Positions 1-8,752 are shown, counted from the stretch's first letter. The stretch is 64,000 nucleotides of DNA from Paenibacillus peoriae KCTC 3763 (GCF_000236805.1 NZ_AGFX01000031.1:62001-126000); one strand, 5' to 3'. Notes: generated from the sequence alone by a model not told the origin. Translations and numbers: made by a program.

Positions 1-878
1 TCGATCAGCGGGTAATCCTTTTGCGACCATACCTTGGTCACATCAAATGGATCAAAACGGTATGTGTTTGCATCCTCTAATGGCATAATCTGCACATAAA
101 GCCTCCATGCAGGAAAATCACCCTTCGCAATAGCCTGAAATAAATCTTCTGTATGATAATCCGGATTTTCACCGGCAATTTTTGCAGCCAAATCGACATC
201 GAGATTTTGTACGCCCTGCTCTGTTTTAAAATGATATTTTACCCATACGGCCTGCCCCTCGGCATTCACCCACTTGAACGTGTGACTACCAAAACCGTGC
301 ATATGTCTGAGTGTGGCGGGAATACCGCGGTCAGACATGAGGATACTTACCTGGTGCAGTGATTCAGGAGATAAAGACCAGAAATCCCACACCGCATTCG
401 GATTTTTCAGATGAGTTTGGGGATGGCGTTTTTGCGTATGAATAAAGTCAGGGAATTTGATCGCATCCCGAATAAAGAAGACCGGCGTATTATTGCCTAC
501 GAGATCATAGTTGCCTTCCTCTGTGTAAAACTTCACCGCAAATCCGCGCGGATCGCGTACTGTATCAGCCGAGCCCAACTCACCTGCAACGGTAGAAAAG
601 CGGATAAACATCGGTGTACGTTTGCCTACCTCGGACAAGAAGCTTGCTTTGGTATACGCAGACAAATCATTAGTGACTTCAAAATATCCGTGCGCTCCCG
701 CACCTTTGGCATGAACAACACGCTCCGGCACACGTTCGCGGTTAAAATGTGCTAGTTTCTCCAGCAAATGCACATCCTGAATCAGTGTAGGTCCACGTGA
801 TCCGGCAGTGATGGAATTTTGATTATCGCCGACAGGAGCGCCCCAGCTTGTAGTCAGGTTGGTTGGTTGTTTACTCAT
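1..878 (-). CDS. katA: Catalase, C-terminus beyond window
   Basis: Clade-type haem catalase that breaks hydrogen peroxide down to water and oxygen in the cytoplasm. I translated this by eye from the minus strand: 292 residues are in the window and the 3' end lies to the left of position 1. The active-site signature [18 protein letters not shown] is at residues 45-62 with the distal His at 56; RFSTVAGE follows at 93-100 and the catalytic Asn is in GNNTPVFF near 129. The frame runs to the edge through the conserved [12 protein letters not shown] segment. Start ATG at 878 follows an AAGAGGTGA ribosome site. No PerR box was seen upstream. The family call is secure; the symbol is by analogy, since several catalase paralogues are common in this group. 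Confidence 0.93.
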   Translation of the reverse strand, partial: MSKQPTNLTTSWGAPVGDNQNSITAGSRGPTLIQDVHLLEKLAHFNRERVPERVVHAKGAGAHGYFEVTNDLSAYTKASFLSEVGKRTPMFIRFSTVAGELGSADTVRDPRGFAVKFYTEEGNYDLVGNNTPVFFIRDAIKFPDFIHTQKRHPQTHLKNPNAVWDFWSLSPESLHQVSILMSDRGIPATLRHMHGFGSHTFKWVNAEGQAVWVKYHFKTEQGVQNLDVDLAAKIAGENPDYHTEDLFQAIAKGDFPAWRLYVQIMPLEDANTYRFDPFDVTKVWSQKDYPLI

Positions 879-924
879 GATTGAAATCACCTCTTGAATG
901 AATTGGTTGACAATGTGTTGTACT

Positions 925-1012
925 CAAAAAGACCTCCCACCTCTGACACCATATAATCTGAAAGAACCAGGCCAGGGGGAGATTCAGACGGCTTCAAAAT
1001 GGAGAGGTCTAT
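925..1012 (-). terminator. Possible terminator/leader hairpin between cysC and catalase
   Basis: Seven-base arms AGACCTC (930-936) and GAGGTCT (1004-1010) flank a long loop; on the minus strand the right arm is followed by a short T run. It could end cysC transcription or be part of the catalase leader. The loop is long, so confidence is low. Confidence 0.35.
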
Positions 1013-1082
1013 TCTATTTAAACATGAATTCCAAAATGGATAATGAAGATTTCAGGAAGATTTGAAAAAGGTTTGGCGAAGG

Positions 1083-1685
1083 TTAGAACAGCAAGGATTC
1101 CCGGTCGAGAAAATCCAGGATATCTTGAACCGACTGGGCTACCTCCCGACCCTCAGTAGATACGATGAGATCAGGCTCCAGCGGTACTTCATAAGGCGCA
1201 TCAATCCCCGTAAAATGACGAATTTCTCCCGCTCGCGCTTTCTTGTACATTCCTTTTGGATCACGCCGCTCACATTCCTCCAGACTGCACTGTATATAGA
1301 TCTCATAACACCCTTCCTGCTGTAAAATCTCCTTTACCATTTCACGGTCCTCACGGTAAGGGGAAATGGTGGCGCATATCGTTAAAACACCCGCATGTGC
1401 CATCAGCTTTGACACTTCAGCAATACGGCGGATATTTTCCTTACGGTCAGCAGGCAGGAAGCCCAGGTTACGATTCAAGCCATGTCGAACATTATCCCCA
1501 TCCAAAATAAACGTGCGTATGCCGCGTACATATAATGCTTTTTCCAGTGTGGAGGATACCGTTGACTTTCCCGAGCCAGACAGCCCCGTCAACCAAAGCA
1601 CCGGGCTTTTATGTCCATTCAGAAGCTGACGCGCTTGCTTATTAACATCTGACGCATGCCAGGTAATGTTCGAGGATGGATTCAT
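1083..1685 (-). CDS. cysC: Adenylylsulfate kinase
   Basis: APS kinase, 200 residues, phosphorylates adenosine 5'-phosphosulfate to PAPS in assimilatory sulfate reduction. The Walker A loop GLSGSGKST is at residues 34-42, followed by the conserved [15 protein letters not shown] segment near 63-77, RKENIRR, and the DPKGMYKKA motif towards the C-terminus, all typical of CysC. Length matches the family. The start ATG at 1685 has an AAGGAGAG site eight bases upstream. No other sulfate-assimilation gene is next to it, so it appears to be a stand-alone unit here. Confidence 0.95.
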   Translation of the reverse strand: MNPSSNITWHASDVNKQARQLLNGHKSPVLWLTGLSGSGKSTVSSTLEKALYVRGIRTFILDGDNVRHGLNRNLGFLPADRKENIRRIAEVSKLMAHAGVLTICATISPYREDREMVKEILQQEGCYEIYIQCSLEECERRDPKGMYKKARAGEIRHFTGIDAPYEVPLEPDLIVSTEGREVAQSVQDILDFLDRESLLF

Positions 1686-1763
1686 TCAGCACTCTCCTTT
1701 TCATGATGTATTGCTTTTCATGAGATATTATAATAAGCATTTTTTATAGCATGATCTCCAGCT

Positions 1764-2663
1764 TCAGGAAAGGACTGTTTTAAAGCTGTTTAAGGTACGC
1801 TGCCCCGCCGTATGATCCAATACTGCAAAAACAATCCGTTCAAACAACAAGGCATAGCCCTCCTCTACAATCACTTGCTTGAACCAGCCTGCAACCTCTT
1901 CCGGCTTATTGCGGAATACCCCGCAGCCATAGGCTCCCAGTACGAGATGCTCGACCCCGTTTTGCTTGGCCATTCCAAGTATGTAACGGATACGCTCCAA
2001 CATCACTTCACCTATTCGGCTGACCTGTTCTGGCTCCCGTTCTCGCACGACTCCAGCATTAACAGCAGGAGCAGTCAGAAAATCGACCAGATACGGCTCA
2101 TTCAGCAAGGCTCCCTGATCATCCCGAAATACCGGAACTTCAGGCGAATAAATCATATAATCCGAGTAAAAACAGCTACGCAGCTTTCGGTTATGCTGGT
2201 ACATTTCTTCCATTTGTGAAATGCAGGGATACATGGCTGACGAACGAGCCAAGCTTTCCTCTTGGGCCTGGCTGCCTCCGAGAAATCCACCACCCGGGTT
2301 TTTAGCTGATGCAAAATTTAAACACGCCACGTGCTCCAGCTTCTCTTGGACCCGGAGCCTAAATGCAGCCTGCAACGTGCTTTCTCCCGTAACTTCCAGC
2401 TTTGCAGTAAGCGCCCGTTCGTCTATGAGTGAAGAAGTCTCCGGTGCGCTTTTTATCTTTTGTTCCGCCTCTTGCTTTACAGCCACCAGCTGAGAAGGTG
2501 TATACAGCTTCGAGTCTGTGATCGCCTTATCCACTTCTTTTGCCATATTCACTTGTGCTTGTTGGATATTTGTATAATATCCATGCTCCAAAATAGATAG
2601 CGTTTCCTGTGCCATCTGTGATCGAGCATCCCGGGTGCTCCGGTGATTCATCGTACTTGTCAT
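1764..2663 (-). CDS. Bacterial-type PARG (DUF2263/TIGR02452 macrodomain)
   Basis: Microbial poly(ADP-ribose) glycohydrolase-like protein, 299 residues, expected to remove ADP-ribose from modified macromolecules. The catalytic signature GGG-X7-QEE is present as GGGFLGGSQAQEE near residues 123-135, followed by LARSSAMYPC; the C-terminal half carries VLGAYGCGVFRNKP, typical of this macrodomain family. An N-terminal helical region of about 90 residues precedes the macrodomain, as in the DUF2263 architecture. The start ATG overlaps the stop of the NADAR gene (ATGA), with AAGGAGGAATT upstream, so the two are translationally coupled. It is the third gene of an ADP-ribose operon. The substrate is not deducible from sequence. 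Confidence 0.9.
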   Translation of the reverse strand: MTSTMNHRSTRDARSQMAQETLSILEHGYYTNIQQAQVNMAKEVDKAITDSKLYTPSQLVAVKQEAEQKIKSAPETSSLIDERALTAKLEVTGESTLQAAFRLRVQEKLEHVACLNFASAKNPGGGFLGGSQAQEESLARSSAMYPCISQMEEMYQHNRKLRSCFYSDYMIYSPEVPVFRDDQGALLNEPYLVDFLTAPAVNAGVVREREPEQVSRIGEVMLERIRYILGMAKQNGVEHLVLGAYGCGVFRNKPEEVAGWFKQVIVEEGYALLFERIVFAVLDHTAGQRTLNSFKTVLS

Positions 2664-3151
2664 GATGACAATTCCTCCTTTTTCAATATATCCTCACGTA
2701 AGTTCGTCAATATTTCCCCTAGCCAGTTCGTGCCACGCCATGACTTGCGGTTGTATATGCGGGCATCGTTTTCAGCCAAGCCTACACCCCAAATAGTGTC
2801 TGTCGGACTAGCCTCAACCAGTGTGGTTCCCTTCGTTTTAAGCAGGTACTTGAGCAAATTCGGATTTTGCGTAAATTTGGCATAGTTACCGTCATACACA
2901 AACTGCCGGCAATTCTGATCCCACAAGGATTGATCAAACCCGCGAACACTACGACCACGAGCCTTTTGCTCCCGAGGGGTAGATGCCAGCATAATTTTCC
3001 GTGCCGCCTCTTCATCCCCAAAAAGCTGCGCTTTTTTAAACATCATATATTGCTCCGCACAGTTAAACTCCAATCCATCTACGACAAAATCAGAGGGATA
3101 CCATTGTGAAAATGGCGAATGACTGCGATAAAAAAATGTAAACTTTTCCAT
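2660..3151 (-). CDS. NADAR family protein (YbiA-like)
   Basis: A 163-residue single-domain NADAR/YbiA-like protein. Family members are N-glycosidases; some act on riboflavin-pathway intermediates and others remove ADP-ribose from guanine bases. Visible landmarks are FSQWYPSDF near residue 14, the AEQYMMFKKA helix near 32-41, an arginine-rich GRSVRGFD stretch, and TDTIWGVGL near 118-126, which form the conserved pocket of the fold. It overlaps the downstream PARG gene by four bases and follows the Nudix gene by 29 bases, so the three look like one operon. The neighbours favour the ADP-ribose-removal activity, but this is inference. Confidence 0.9.
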   Translation of the reverse strand: MEKFTFFYRSHSPFSQWYPSDFVVDGLEFNCAEQYMMFKKAQLFGDEEAARKIMLASTPREQKARGRSVRGFDQSLWDQNCRQFVYDGNYAKFTQNPNLLKYLLKTKGTTLVEASPTDTIWGVGLAENDARIYNRKSWRGTNWLGEILTNLREDILKKEELSS

Positions 3152-3180
3152 AAAAATCCCTACTTTCTTAATCCTTTAAA

Positions 3181-4086
3181 CTATATAAGACGTGACCTGG
3201 GTTTGAAACGGTATAGCTTGGACGGACGGTGTCCAGCCGCTTTTCTGTATTCATTCGTCTCGTCTACGAGATCTGCTATTTTACGACGGAAGGCCGCAGC
3301 CAGCAGCTCCTTACCCAAAATAATTTCATATACCTGTTGAAGCTCACCCAATGTAAATAAGGATGGCATCAAATGAAATGCGATATCTGTATATTCAATT
3401 TTGCTGCGCAGACGCTCGATGCCGTAAGCAATAATTTTGGCATGGTCAAAGGCAATACCCTGTGACTCCAATACTTCTCGCTTGATTTCAATCGTTTTCC
3501 CCTTCAGGATTTCAGTCACTTTTACTTTGGCTGACAGGTGAATGTCCCCATGCTTCAGGGTAACGTCAATATCCTGCTCCCACGTGTAACCTTCCGGTTG
3601 GTTCGTCCGCGTCTCCTGAGCCACGCTGTAATCCAGCTCAAACCATCTGGCATCCGCGGCATCGTCCCCAGCTCGTACCTCCAGGGAGTCGTGGTCTACC
3701 AATGCCATGTAAGCGCAACTGATGACCCGCATACGTGGATCACGGGCTACATCTCCCCAAGTGTATAGCTGCTCCATATAAATCTGATCCACATTTGTTT
3801 CGGTTTTAAGCTCACGTCGTGCGGCTTGTTCCAGGCTTTCATCCATCCCTACAAAACCACCCGGCAACGCCCATTGCCCTATGAATGGGTGCTCCCCTCT
3901 CTGGATCAAAAGCAGTTGGAGTGTCTTCTCTGGCAGCTTGCGATAATTATGCTGGAACTGATCCATTACAGTAAAAAGCAGCATATCTACCGTTACTGAC
4001 GGACGCTCGTATTGTGTTGCATCATAAGCGGCCAGAAATTGCTCCTCCGTCAAGCCACCAGGATTGTATTTTGGTATTTCTGTCAC
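3181..4086 (-). CDS. NrtR-like Nudix protein with C-terminal winged helix
   Basis: About 301 residues. The N-terminal Nudix domain has GQWALPGGFVG then a Nudix box ending RELKTETNV, in which the first Glu of the usual REUxEE is Thr, so catalysis may be weak. The C-terminal 110 residues (AFDHAKIIAYGIERLRSKIE, FTLGELQQVYE, HRPSKLYRF) match the winged-helix part of NrtR, the ADP-ribose-sensing repressor of NAD genes. An open frame extends further upstream, but an AGGAAGGTGA site seven bases before the GTG at 4086 decides the start; upstream ATGs lack a site. It heads the operon with NADAR and PARG and may autoregulate it. Whether it is enzyme, regulator or both cannot be told from sequence. Confidence 0.87.
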   Translation of the reverse strand: MTEIPKYNPGGLTEEQFLAAYDATQYERPSVTVDMLLFTVMDQFQHNYRKLPEKTLQLLLIQRGEHPFIGQWALPGGFVGMDESLEQAARRELKTETNVDQIYMEQLYTWGDVARDPRMRVISCAYMALVDHDSLEVRAGDDAADARWFELDYSVAQETRTNQPEGYTWEQDIDVTLKHGDIHLSAKVKVTEILKGKTIEIKREVLESQGIAFDHAKIIAYGIERLRSKIEYTDIAFHLMPSLFTLGELQQVYEIILGKELLAAAFRRKIADLVDETNEYRKAAGHRPSKLYRFKPRSRLI

Positions 4087-4253
4087 TTGTGTCACCTTCC
4101 TGTTCATATATGGGTAAAGGTTATTACTTTCGTGATAAAAACAAAATGTTAATATCAATATAGTAATATATAGAAATGGCCCCGTCAACATTTTCTCCAT
4201 GAAACCGCATTCAATCAGATAAAGGATATTGCACTCCAATGTCTGAAAAATAA

Positions 4254-4291
4254 AGAGAAACCCTGGTCTTGTATGGACCGGGTTTCGTGGT
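4254..4291 (-). terminator. Terminator after the DUF1835 gene
   Basis: Inverted repeat AAACCC-GGTC / GACC-GGGTTT with one bulge at about 4259-4285, followed on the minus strand by a T-rich stretch. It separates the DUF1835 gene from the Nudix operon. Confidence 0.6.
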
Positions 4292-4292
4292 T

Positions 4293-5354
4293 TTACCCTC
4301 TTGGTTTCACAGCATAGCGATATTGCATTCCCGGCATTCCTAAAAATTCGAGTTCGCCATGCGCAATTAAGTATTGAATCCGATATTCCAAAAAGCTGTC
4401 GCTGCCTAGCTGCGGCCATTGTGTCAACGCCTCAACTATAATTTTTCCGGTGTTTACGTATTGCCGATTCTCTTCCAACTGTAGTTGGTCAATCATCTCC
4501 AGCAAAGCCTGGTCAAAGTAATCTTCTGGCACATGAACGATCTGGTCATTGTCCCATAATCTCAGCACACTATCTTGTTCACTGAGCACCAGCCACTCTT
4601 GTTCGTAGCGTCGTCGGTCTTCCATGCTTACAACATGAATTTTATCTTCATTTCGCTTAATGACCCGTTCAATTTCTTTCGAATCTACCACACTCATGGA
4701 TAAAGGGAATAGATTCTCAGTATCAGCATTTAAATGATCATTCGACTCCCGTTCCATGGCATCCGTAACATTGATGATCCGAATAGGCGTAGCCCTGTTT
4801 CGCAGAACATATAATGCAAAACGTAATCCGACCTGCTCATGAGCATTAGAGCCACACCAGATTGAGATCGACTTCTCATCAGAAATTTCACTAAGAGTAG
4901 CCATCATTTGTTCAACACGGTGCTCCCAATTGGCGTAATGGAAAGATTCATATTGAACCATCCGCTCAGCCAACCAGCTATGACGTTTTTCTTGTCCTTC
5001 TCGTGTTTCCAGCCCCCATAACGGCCCTATAGAAAATAGATCATTAAAACACAGCACTTTACTCTCATCCCGCAGCCCTGCACCTGAAAGTCCTTGTTTC
5101 ATCGAGCCCCCTGCAGACTGAGAGAACAGTAAGTGTACATGCCTTTCCCGAGTACGCTCATACTCCAAACGCTCATTTCGGCTTGCCTCCACATGGTTTG
5201 CCCACTGCTCCAATATGTAATTAGCCCATTCAGGGTTTCTGTCCGATAAGGCTACAGCCTGCTCCAGCACATTCTGTACAAAGTTTTTAAGTCTTCGACC
5301 ATTGAATACCTCATTATAATCTTCATCAAAATTTGCTTTATTGTTAGATGACAA
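4293..5354 (-). CDS. DUF1835/DUF3658 domain protein
   Basis: About 353 residues. After a helical N-terminus comes VHLLFSQSAGGSMKQGL, then VLCFNDLFSIGPLWGLE and SISIWCGSNAHEQVGLRFALY, the pattern of DUF1835 proteins common in Bacillales, with the DUF3658-type C-terminal part (PQLGSDSFLEYRIQYLIAHGELEF). The biochemical role of the family is unknown to me. The frame opens at a TTG at 5381, but an AGAGGAG site eight bases before the TTG at 5354 supports the inner start. It is divergent from glsA and ends at its own hairpin. Confidence 0.82.
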   Translation of the reverse strand: MSSNNKANFDEDYNEVFNGRRLKNFVQNVLEQAVALSDRNPEWANYILEQWANHVEASRNERLEYERTRERHVHLLFSQSAGGSMKQGLSGAGLRDESKVLCFNDLFSIGPLWGLETREGQEKRHSWLAERMVQYESFHYANWEHRVEQMMATLSEISDEKSISIWCGSNAHEQVGLRFALYVLRNRATPIRIINVTDAMERESNDHLNADTENLFPLSMSVVDSKEIERVIKRNEDKIHVVSMEDRRRYEQEWLVLSEQDSVLRLWDNDQIVHVPEDYFDQALLEMIDQLQLEENRQYVNTGKIIVEALTQWPQLGSDSFLEYRIQYLIAHGELEFLGMPGMQYRYAVKPRG

Positions 5355-5490
5355 GTCATCTGCTCCTCTCAATCGGTCCAATTTAGGCTTGTCTTTCGAC
5401 CGAAAATTTCTTTAGAATAAGTGTATAGCTATCACTTCTTGCTCTACAATAACAATACCACAGGATGGTTACTTGACTGGAGGAAAAGAA

Positions 5491-6429
5491 ATGACATCGG
5501 AGTGGCAGAAACTACAAACCAAACTGCCGGAATGGGTGGAGCAAAGCCGTCATGAGTACATACATGGCAAGGTAGCGGCGTATATTCCCGAATTGTCTAA
5601 AGCGCCGGCAGACGCGCTAGGTATTGTTGTGATGAACGGTGCGGGCGAGACCGTGGTAGCCGGGGATACGGAGCTCCCATTTACGATGCAGAGCATCTCA
5701 AAGGTATTCACGCTCATCCTGGCCTTGATGGATAACGGAGAGGACGTTGTCTTTTCCAAGGTGGGTATGGAGCCTACGGGAGATCGTTTTAATTCCATGT
5801 TAAAGCTGGAGCTGGTCGAGCCAGGTATTCCGTTTAATCCGCTCATTAACGCTGGAGCCATCGCCGTCTCCTCTTTGATTCGCGGAAACAGCCCGGGGGA
5901 AAAGTTTGCCCGTGTCCTGCAATTTTTTCGTCTGCTTGCCTGTAACGACACACTGGAATATGACCAGGATGTCTACGATTCGGAATCTGCCACAGGCCAT
6001 CTGAACCGTTCCCTTGCTTATTTTCTGATGGAAAAAGGGATTCTAAGAGGTCATGTCGAGGACGTACTGGAGGTTTATTTCAGACATTGCGCTGTAAAAA
6101 TGAACTGTACGGATTTGGCACGTATGGGACTCGTACTCGCCTATAACGGCCGTGATCCGGTTACAGGCGTACCTCTGATTCCCCGCCGCTATGTGCAGAT
6201 CGCCAAAACTTTTATGACGACATGCGGCATGTATGACGCCTCTGGAGAGTTCGCCATTCAGGCCGGACTCCCCGCCAAAAGCGGTGTATCCGGCGGCATT
6301 ATGACGATGGTGCCCGGACGATATGGCATTGGACTGGTGGGACCTTCCTTGAACCGTATGGGCAACAGTACAGCGGGTGTACATTTGCTGGAGACCATGT
6401 CCCGGGATTTGGATTGGAGCTTGTTTTAG
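5491..6429 (+). CDS. glsA: Glutaminase A
   Basis: Serine-dependent glutaminase, 312 residues, hydrolyses glutamine to glutamate and ammonia. The beta-lactamase-like active site is visible: FTMQSISKVFTLILAL contains the SxxK pair, NPLINAGAI carries the conserved Asn, and SGVSGGIM near the C-terminus completes the site. Length is normal for GlsA. The frame opens at a TTG 18 bases earlier, but the ATG at 5491 follows a GGAGGA site with correct spacing and is preferred. It is a monocistronic plus-strand gene between minus-strand neighbours. Confidence 0.96.
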   Translation: MTSEWQKLQTKLPEWVEQSRHEYIHGKVAAYIPELSKAPADALGIVVMNGAGETVVAGDTELPFTMQSISKVFTLILALMDNGEDVVFSKVGMEPTGDRFNSMLKLELVEPGIPFNPLINAGAIAVSSLIRGNSPGEKFARVLQFFRLLACNDTLEYDQDVYDSESATGHLNRSLAYFLMEKGILRGHVEDVLEVYFRHCAVKMNCTDLARMGLVLAYNGRDPVTGVPLIPRRYVQIAKTFMTTCGMYDASGEFAIQAGLPAKSGVSGGIMTMVPGRYGIGLVGPSLNRMGNSTAGVHLLETMSRDLDWSLF

Positions 6430-6437
6430 TATACGAA

Positions 6438-6480
6438 AACAGGGGATTTCCGGCCTAATGGCTTTTGGGAATCCCCTGCT
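6438..6480. terminator. Bidirectional hairpin between glsA and catE
   Basis: Perfect nine-base arms CAGGGGATT (6440-6448) and AATCCCCTG (6470-6478). On the minus strand it is followed by TTTTC; on the plus strand the T tract is weak. It can serve both converging genes. Confidence 0.7.
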
Positions 6481-6498
6481 TGTTGTGCTTCTAAACTA

Positions 6499-7365
6499 TT
6501 ATTCGTTCTGACCGCTCACCAGTTTAATGTTAATGCGGAACGGGTCAGCTACATACTTGGCACCCTCTCGTTCTTGCACGGCATAGCCCGCTGTCGCCAA
6601 ACGAGCGACAATCGCGTCCAATTCCTTCTGATCCGGCACAATCAACTCAAAATAATCCAATCCTGCTGCGTTCTCAGGAGCTGGGGGTGCGCCTTCCCCT
6701 GCCCATATATTCAAGCCCATATGGTGGTGGTAACCTCCTGCGGAGATGAACATCGCCGAGGAGCCATACCGGGACGTAATGTCAAACCCAAGCACATCGC
6801 AATAAAATTGCTGTGCCTTGAGCAAATTGGACACATGGAAGTGAACGTGACCAATTACGGTTCCCTGCGGCAGTCCCTGCCAAGGCAAGTTTTCGGAAAT
6901 GGCTACTAAGCCTTCCGCATCCACGGGATCTGTACCCATAATATAAAATCCATCGGCATCTTTTTTCCATTGATCGCGAGGACGATCTGCATAGATTTCA
7001 ATCCCGTTATGATCAGGATCATGGATATATAGTGCTTCACTTACATCATGGTCTCCCTGTCCGATTTCAATCTCATGTGCCAGCAGATTGCGTAGAGACA
7101 GTCCCAGAGCCACACGGTTCGGTAGAAGAATAGCAAAGTGGTATAGTCCGGCTGCAGACTGGCGCGGAAGAATGACTGCATTTTCAATATATTTTAGAGT
7201 TAGCAGCGGATGCTCCCCGTCCACAGTTAATTCAGCAGTATCCGCCGTTTGACGCAGCAGCTGAAAACCAACGACCTCGGTATAAAATCGAATCGAGCGC
7301 TCCAGGTTACTAACCTTTAGTGAAACCTGCCCGATGGTAGTTTTGTCATGAATATGCGCTGTCAT
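6499..7365 (-). CDS. catE: Catechol-2,3-dioxygenase-like VOC protein
   Basis: Two-module vicinal-oxygen-chelate extradiol dioxygenase of the CatE type, 288 residues, the same size class as the Bacillus enzyme. The first module (IGQVSLKVSNLERSIRFYTEVVGF) and the second (VIGHVHFHVSNLLKAQQFYCDVLGFD) each begin a beta-alpha-beta unit. Metal ligands are expected at His in HVHFHV, His in YHHHMGLN, and Glu in YFELIVP. The ATG at 7365 follows AAAGAGGG, better placed than the upstream in-frame start. It lies 48 bases after the DoxX gene and is probably co-transcribed, as catDE is in Bacillus, where it detoxifies catechols and quinones. Confidence 0.87.
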   Translation of the reverse strand: MTAHIHDKTTIGQVSLKVSNLERSIRFYTEVVGFQLLRQTADTAELTVDGEHPLLTLKYIENAVILPRQSAAGLYHFAILLPNRVALGLSLRNLLAHEIEIGQGDHDVSEALYIHDPDHNGIEIYADRPRDQWKKDADGFYIMGTDPVDAEGLVAISENLPWQGLPQGTVIGHVHFHVSNLLKAQQFYCDVLGFDITSRYGSSAMFISAGGYHHHMGLNIWAGEGAPPAPENAAGLDYFELIVPDQKELDAIVARLATAGYAVQEREGAKYVADPFRINIKLVSGQNE

Positions 7366-7413
7366 GAGATTTCCCTCTTTCTTCATGGATTGGAGGAGCA
7401 AACTATCCCAAAA

Positions 7414-7827
7414 TTAATGTTCTGTTGATGTACGACGGCTGAACAAAGAATCGAGAGACAAGCGGGTCGTCGGTGCAAAAACCAGATGAAGAGCTACCAG
7501 AATATAAGCAATATCTAGCTCATAGCCGGCACCTTGACCATTCCCCATTAACCCACCGGACAATTTAGCTGTAAAAATCGCACCGATCAAAACAATCACA
7601 AAAAGTGCGGACACATAACGAGTAAGCAATCCGAGGATTAATGCAATCCCGCCGACCAGCTCAATCACCGCAACGACATAACCTAAAAATCCTGGAATGC
7701 CAATGCTGGAAAACCAGCCTGCTACATTACCCAACCCCATTTGGAATTTGGCGATTCCGTGTGCCAAAAACAAAATCCCCAGCGCCACCCGCATAATTGT
7801 AGAAATGTTTCTACTTGCTGAACTCAT
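7414..7827 (-). CDS. catD: DoxX family membrane protein
   Basis: A 137-residue four-helix integral membrane protein of the DoxX/SURF4 family. Hydrophobic helices are visible at LGILFLAHGIAKF, GFLGYVVAVIELVGGIALILGLL, YVSALFVIVLIGAIF and LDIAYILVALHLVF. The ATG at 7827 has a GGAGA site; an in-frame ATG 36 bases upstream is less well placed. It is first in a catDE-like pair with the extradiol dioxygenase. In Bacillus the equivalent pair responds to thiol-reactive quinones; the same is inferred here from order and from the palindromes upstream. Confidence 0.88.
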   Translation of the reverse strand: MSSASRNISTIMRVALGILFLAHGIAKFQMGLGNVAGWFSSIGIPGFLGYVVAVIELVGGIALILGLLTRYVSALFVIVLIGAIFTAKLSGGLMGNGQGAGYELDIAYILVALHLVFAPTTRLSLDSLFSRRTSTEH

Positions 7828-7887
7828 GTCTATCTCTCCATTCTGTTTGTTTTTCACACTCACAAGTGTATATGAATAATTAATTTA

Positions 7888-7903
7888 TATTACTAATAAT
7901 TTG
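7888..7903. promoter_or_regulatory. Upstream catDE operator half, site 1
   Basis: The 16-base TATTACTAATAATTTG is repeated in exact inverted orientation at 7960-7975. Its left 11 bases, TATTA-C-TAATA, are themselves palindromic. It lies about 60 bases upstream of the catD start and resembles binding sites of MarR/DUF24 regulators such as YodB and CatR. Confidence 0.6.
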
Positions 7904-7959
7904 CTTAAAAAATAATACAATTCGAATCTATGCTGCAATAGATTGGTGTGAATTAAACT

Positions 7960-7975
7960 CAAATTATTAGTAATA
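7960..7975. promoter_or_regulatory. Upstream catDE operator half, site 2
   Basis: Exact inverted copy of the 7888-7903 element, with core TATTA-G-TAATA at 7965-7975. It sits between the divergent catD and XRE-cupin promoters, so it could influence either. Confidence 0.6.
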
Positions 7976-8093
7976 GGAATAATTATTTTGTAATGCGAAT
8001 TTATCATATGAAACTGTAGTCTGTCAACAAAATATTTGGTATGATAAATATTAAATTAGTATATAGTATATTTTCATAAAGGAGGAAAGCTCT

Positions 8094-8633
8094 ATGGGTA
8101 TAGGATGCAACATAAGGGCAGCACGTAAACGTAAAAATTTATCCATTCAGCAAATATGTGAGCGAACTGGACTATCACAAGGGTTTATGAGCCAGGTGGA
8201 AAACAATAAAACCTCCCCTTCCATCGCTACACTCGACAGCATCGCCAATGCGCTTAAGGTCCCTCTCGCTTTTCTGCTTCTTAAAGAAGAGGAACGAATG
8301 CAGGTGATTCGCAAGGACGAGCGCCGTAAAACGGTGTATGGTAAAAACAACCTTCAGGTCGACCATTTAGGGGGTCAGGGTAACGTTAAAATGATGCTGG
8401 TGGACATGCCGCCAGGCTCATCAACAGAAGAAGAGCATGCCCATGCTGGAGATGAAATTCATTATATTTTGGAAGGCACAGTGTATGTAGAGCAAGGCGA
8501 GGATTCTGCTACGCTTGAAGCGGGGGATTCCTTTAGCTGGAGGGCAGCCATCCCCCATTATGCTAAAAATGTAGGGGAAAGCAACGCCCGCGTCCTGATT
8601 GCCGTGTTTCTCGAAGCCGAAAATGACGCTTAA
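8094..8633 (+). CDS. XRE family regulator with C-terminal cupin
   Basis: A 179-residue transcription factor. An HTH_3 domain occupies residues 5-60 (LSIQQICERTGLSQGFMSQVENNK is the recognition region) and a cupin_2 domain follows at about 105-175 (EEEHAHAGDEIHYILEGTVYV, ending with the AIPHYAKN metal-ligand strand). Start ATG at 8094 follows AAAGGAGGAAAG. This architecture is typical of regulators that sense small organic ligands. It is divergent from catDE and shares an intergenic region with the palindromic sites, but XRE-cupin proteins do not usually bind such sites, so linkage is unproven. Confidence 0.9.
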   Translation: MGIGCNIRAARKRKNLSIQQICERTGLSQGFMSQVENNKTSPSIATLDSIANALKVPLAFLLLKEEERMQVIRKDERRKTVYGKNNLQVDHLGGQGNVKMMLVDMPPGSSTEEEHAHAGDEIHYILEGTVYVEQGEDSATLEAGDSFSWRAAIPHYAKNVGESNARVLIAVFLEAENDA

Positions 8634-8667
8634 TTCAGGCTGGAGCACGGCACCGTATAAATCGCAA

Positions 8668-8738
8668 ATTTCATTAAAAAAAGCGTGTACCGGGAAGTGA
8701 TCTTTTACTTCAACGATACGCGCTTTTAGTTTTTTCAT
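8668..8738. terminator. Bidirectional terminator
   Basis: Near-perfect arms AAAAGCGTGTA and TACGCGCTTTT enclose a loop that itself contains AAGTGATC/TTTTACTT pairing. A-rich and T-rich flanks on the two sides fit termination of both converging genes. Confidence 0.6.
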
Positions 8739-8752
8739 TACGAGTGGGCTAA

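Noticed and set aside
1366-1629. Plus-strand open frames over cysC
   Set aside because: They lie wholly inside cysC on the opposite strand, have no ribosome site and no recognisable protein pattern; they are shadows.
4087-4419. N-terminal extension of the Nudix protein to 412 residues
   Set aside because: It would overlap the DUF1835 gene and its terminator; the ribosome site decides for GTG at 4086.
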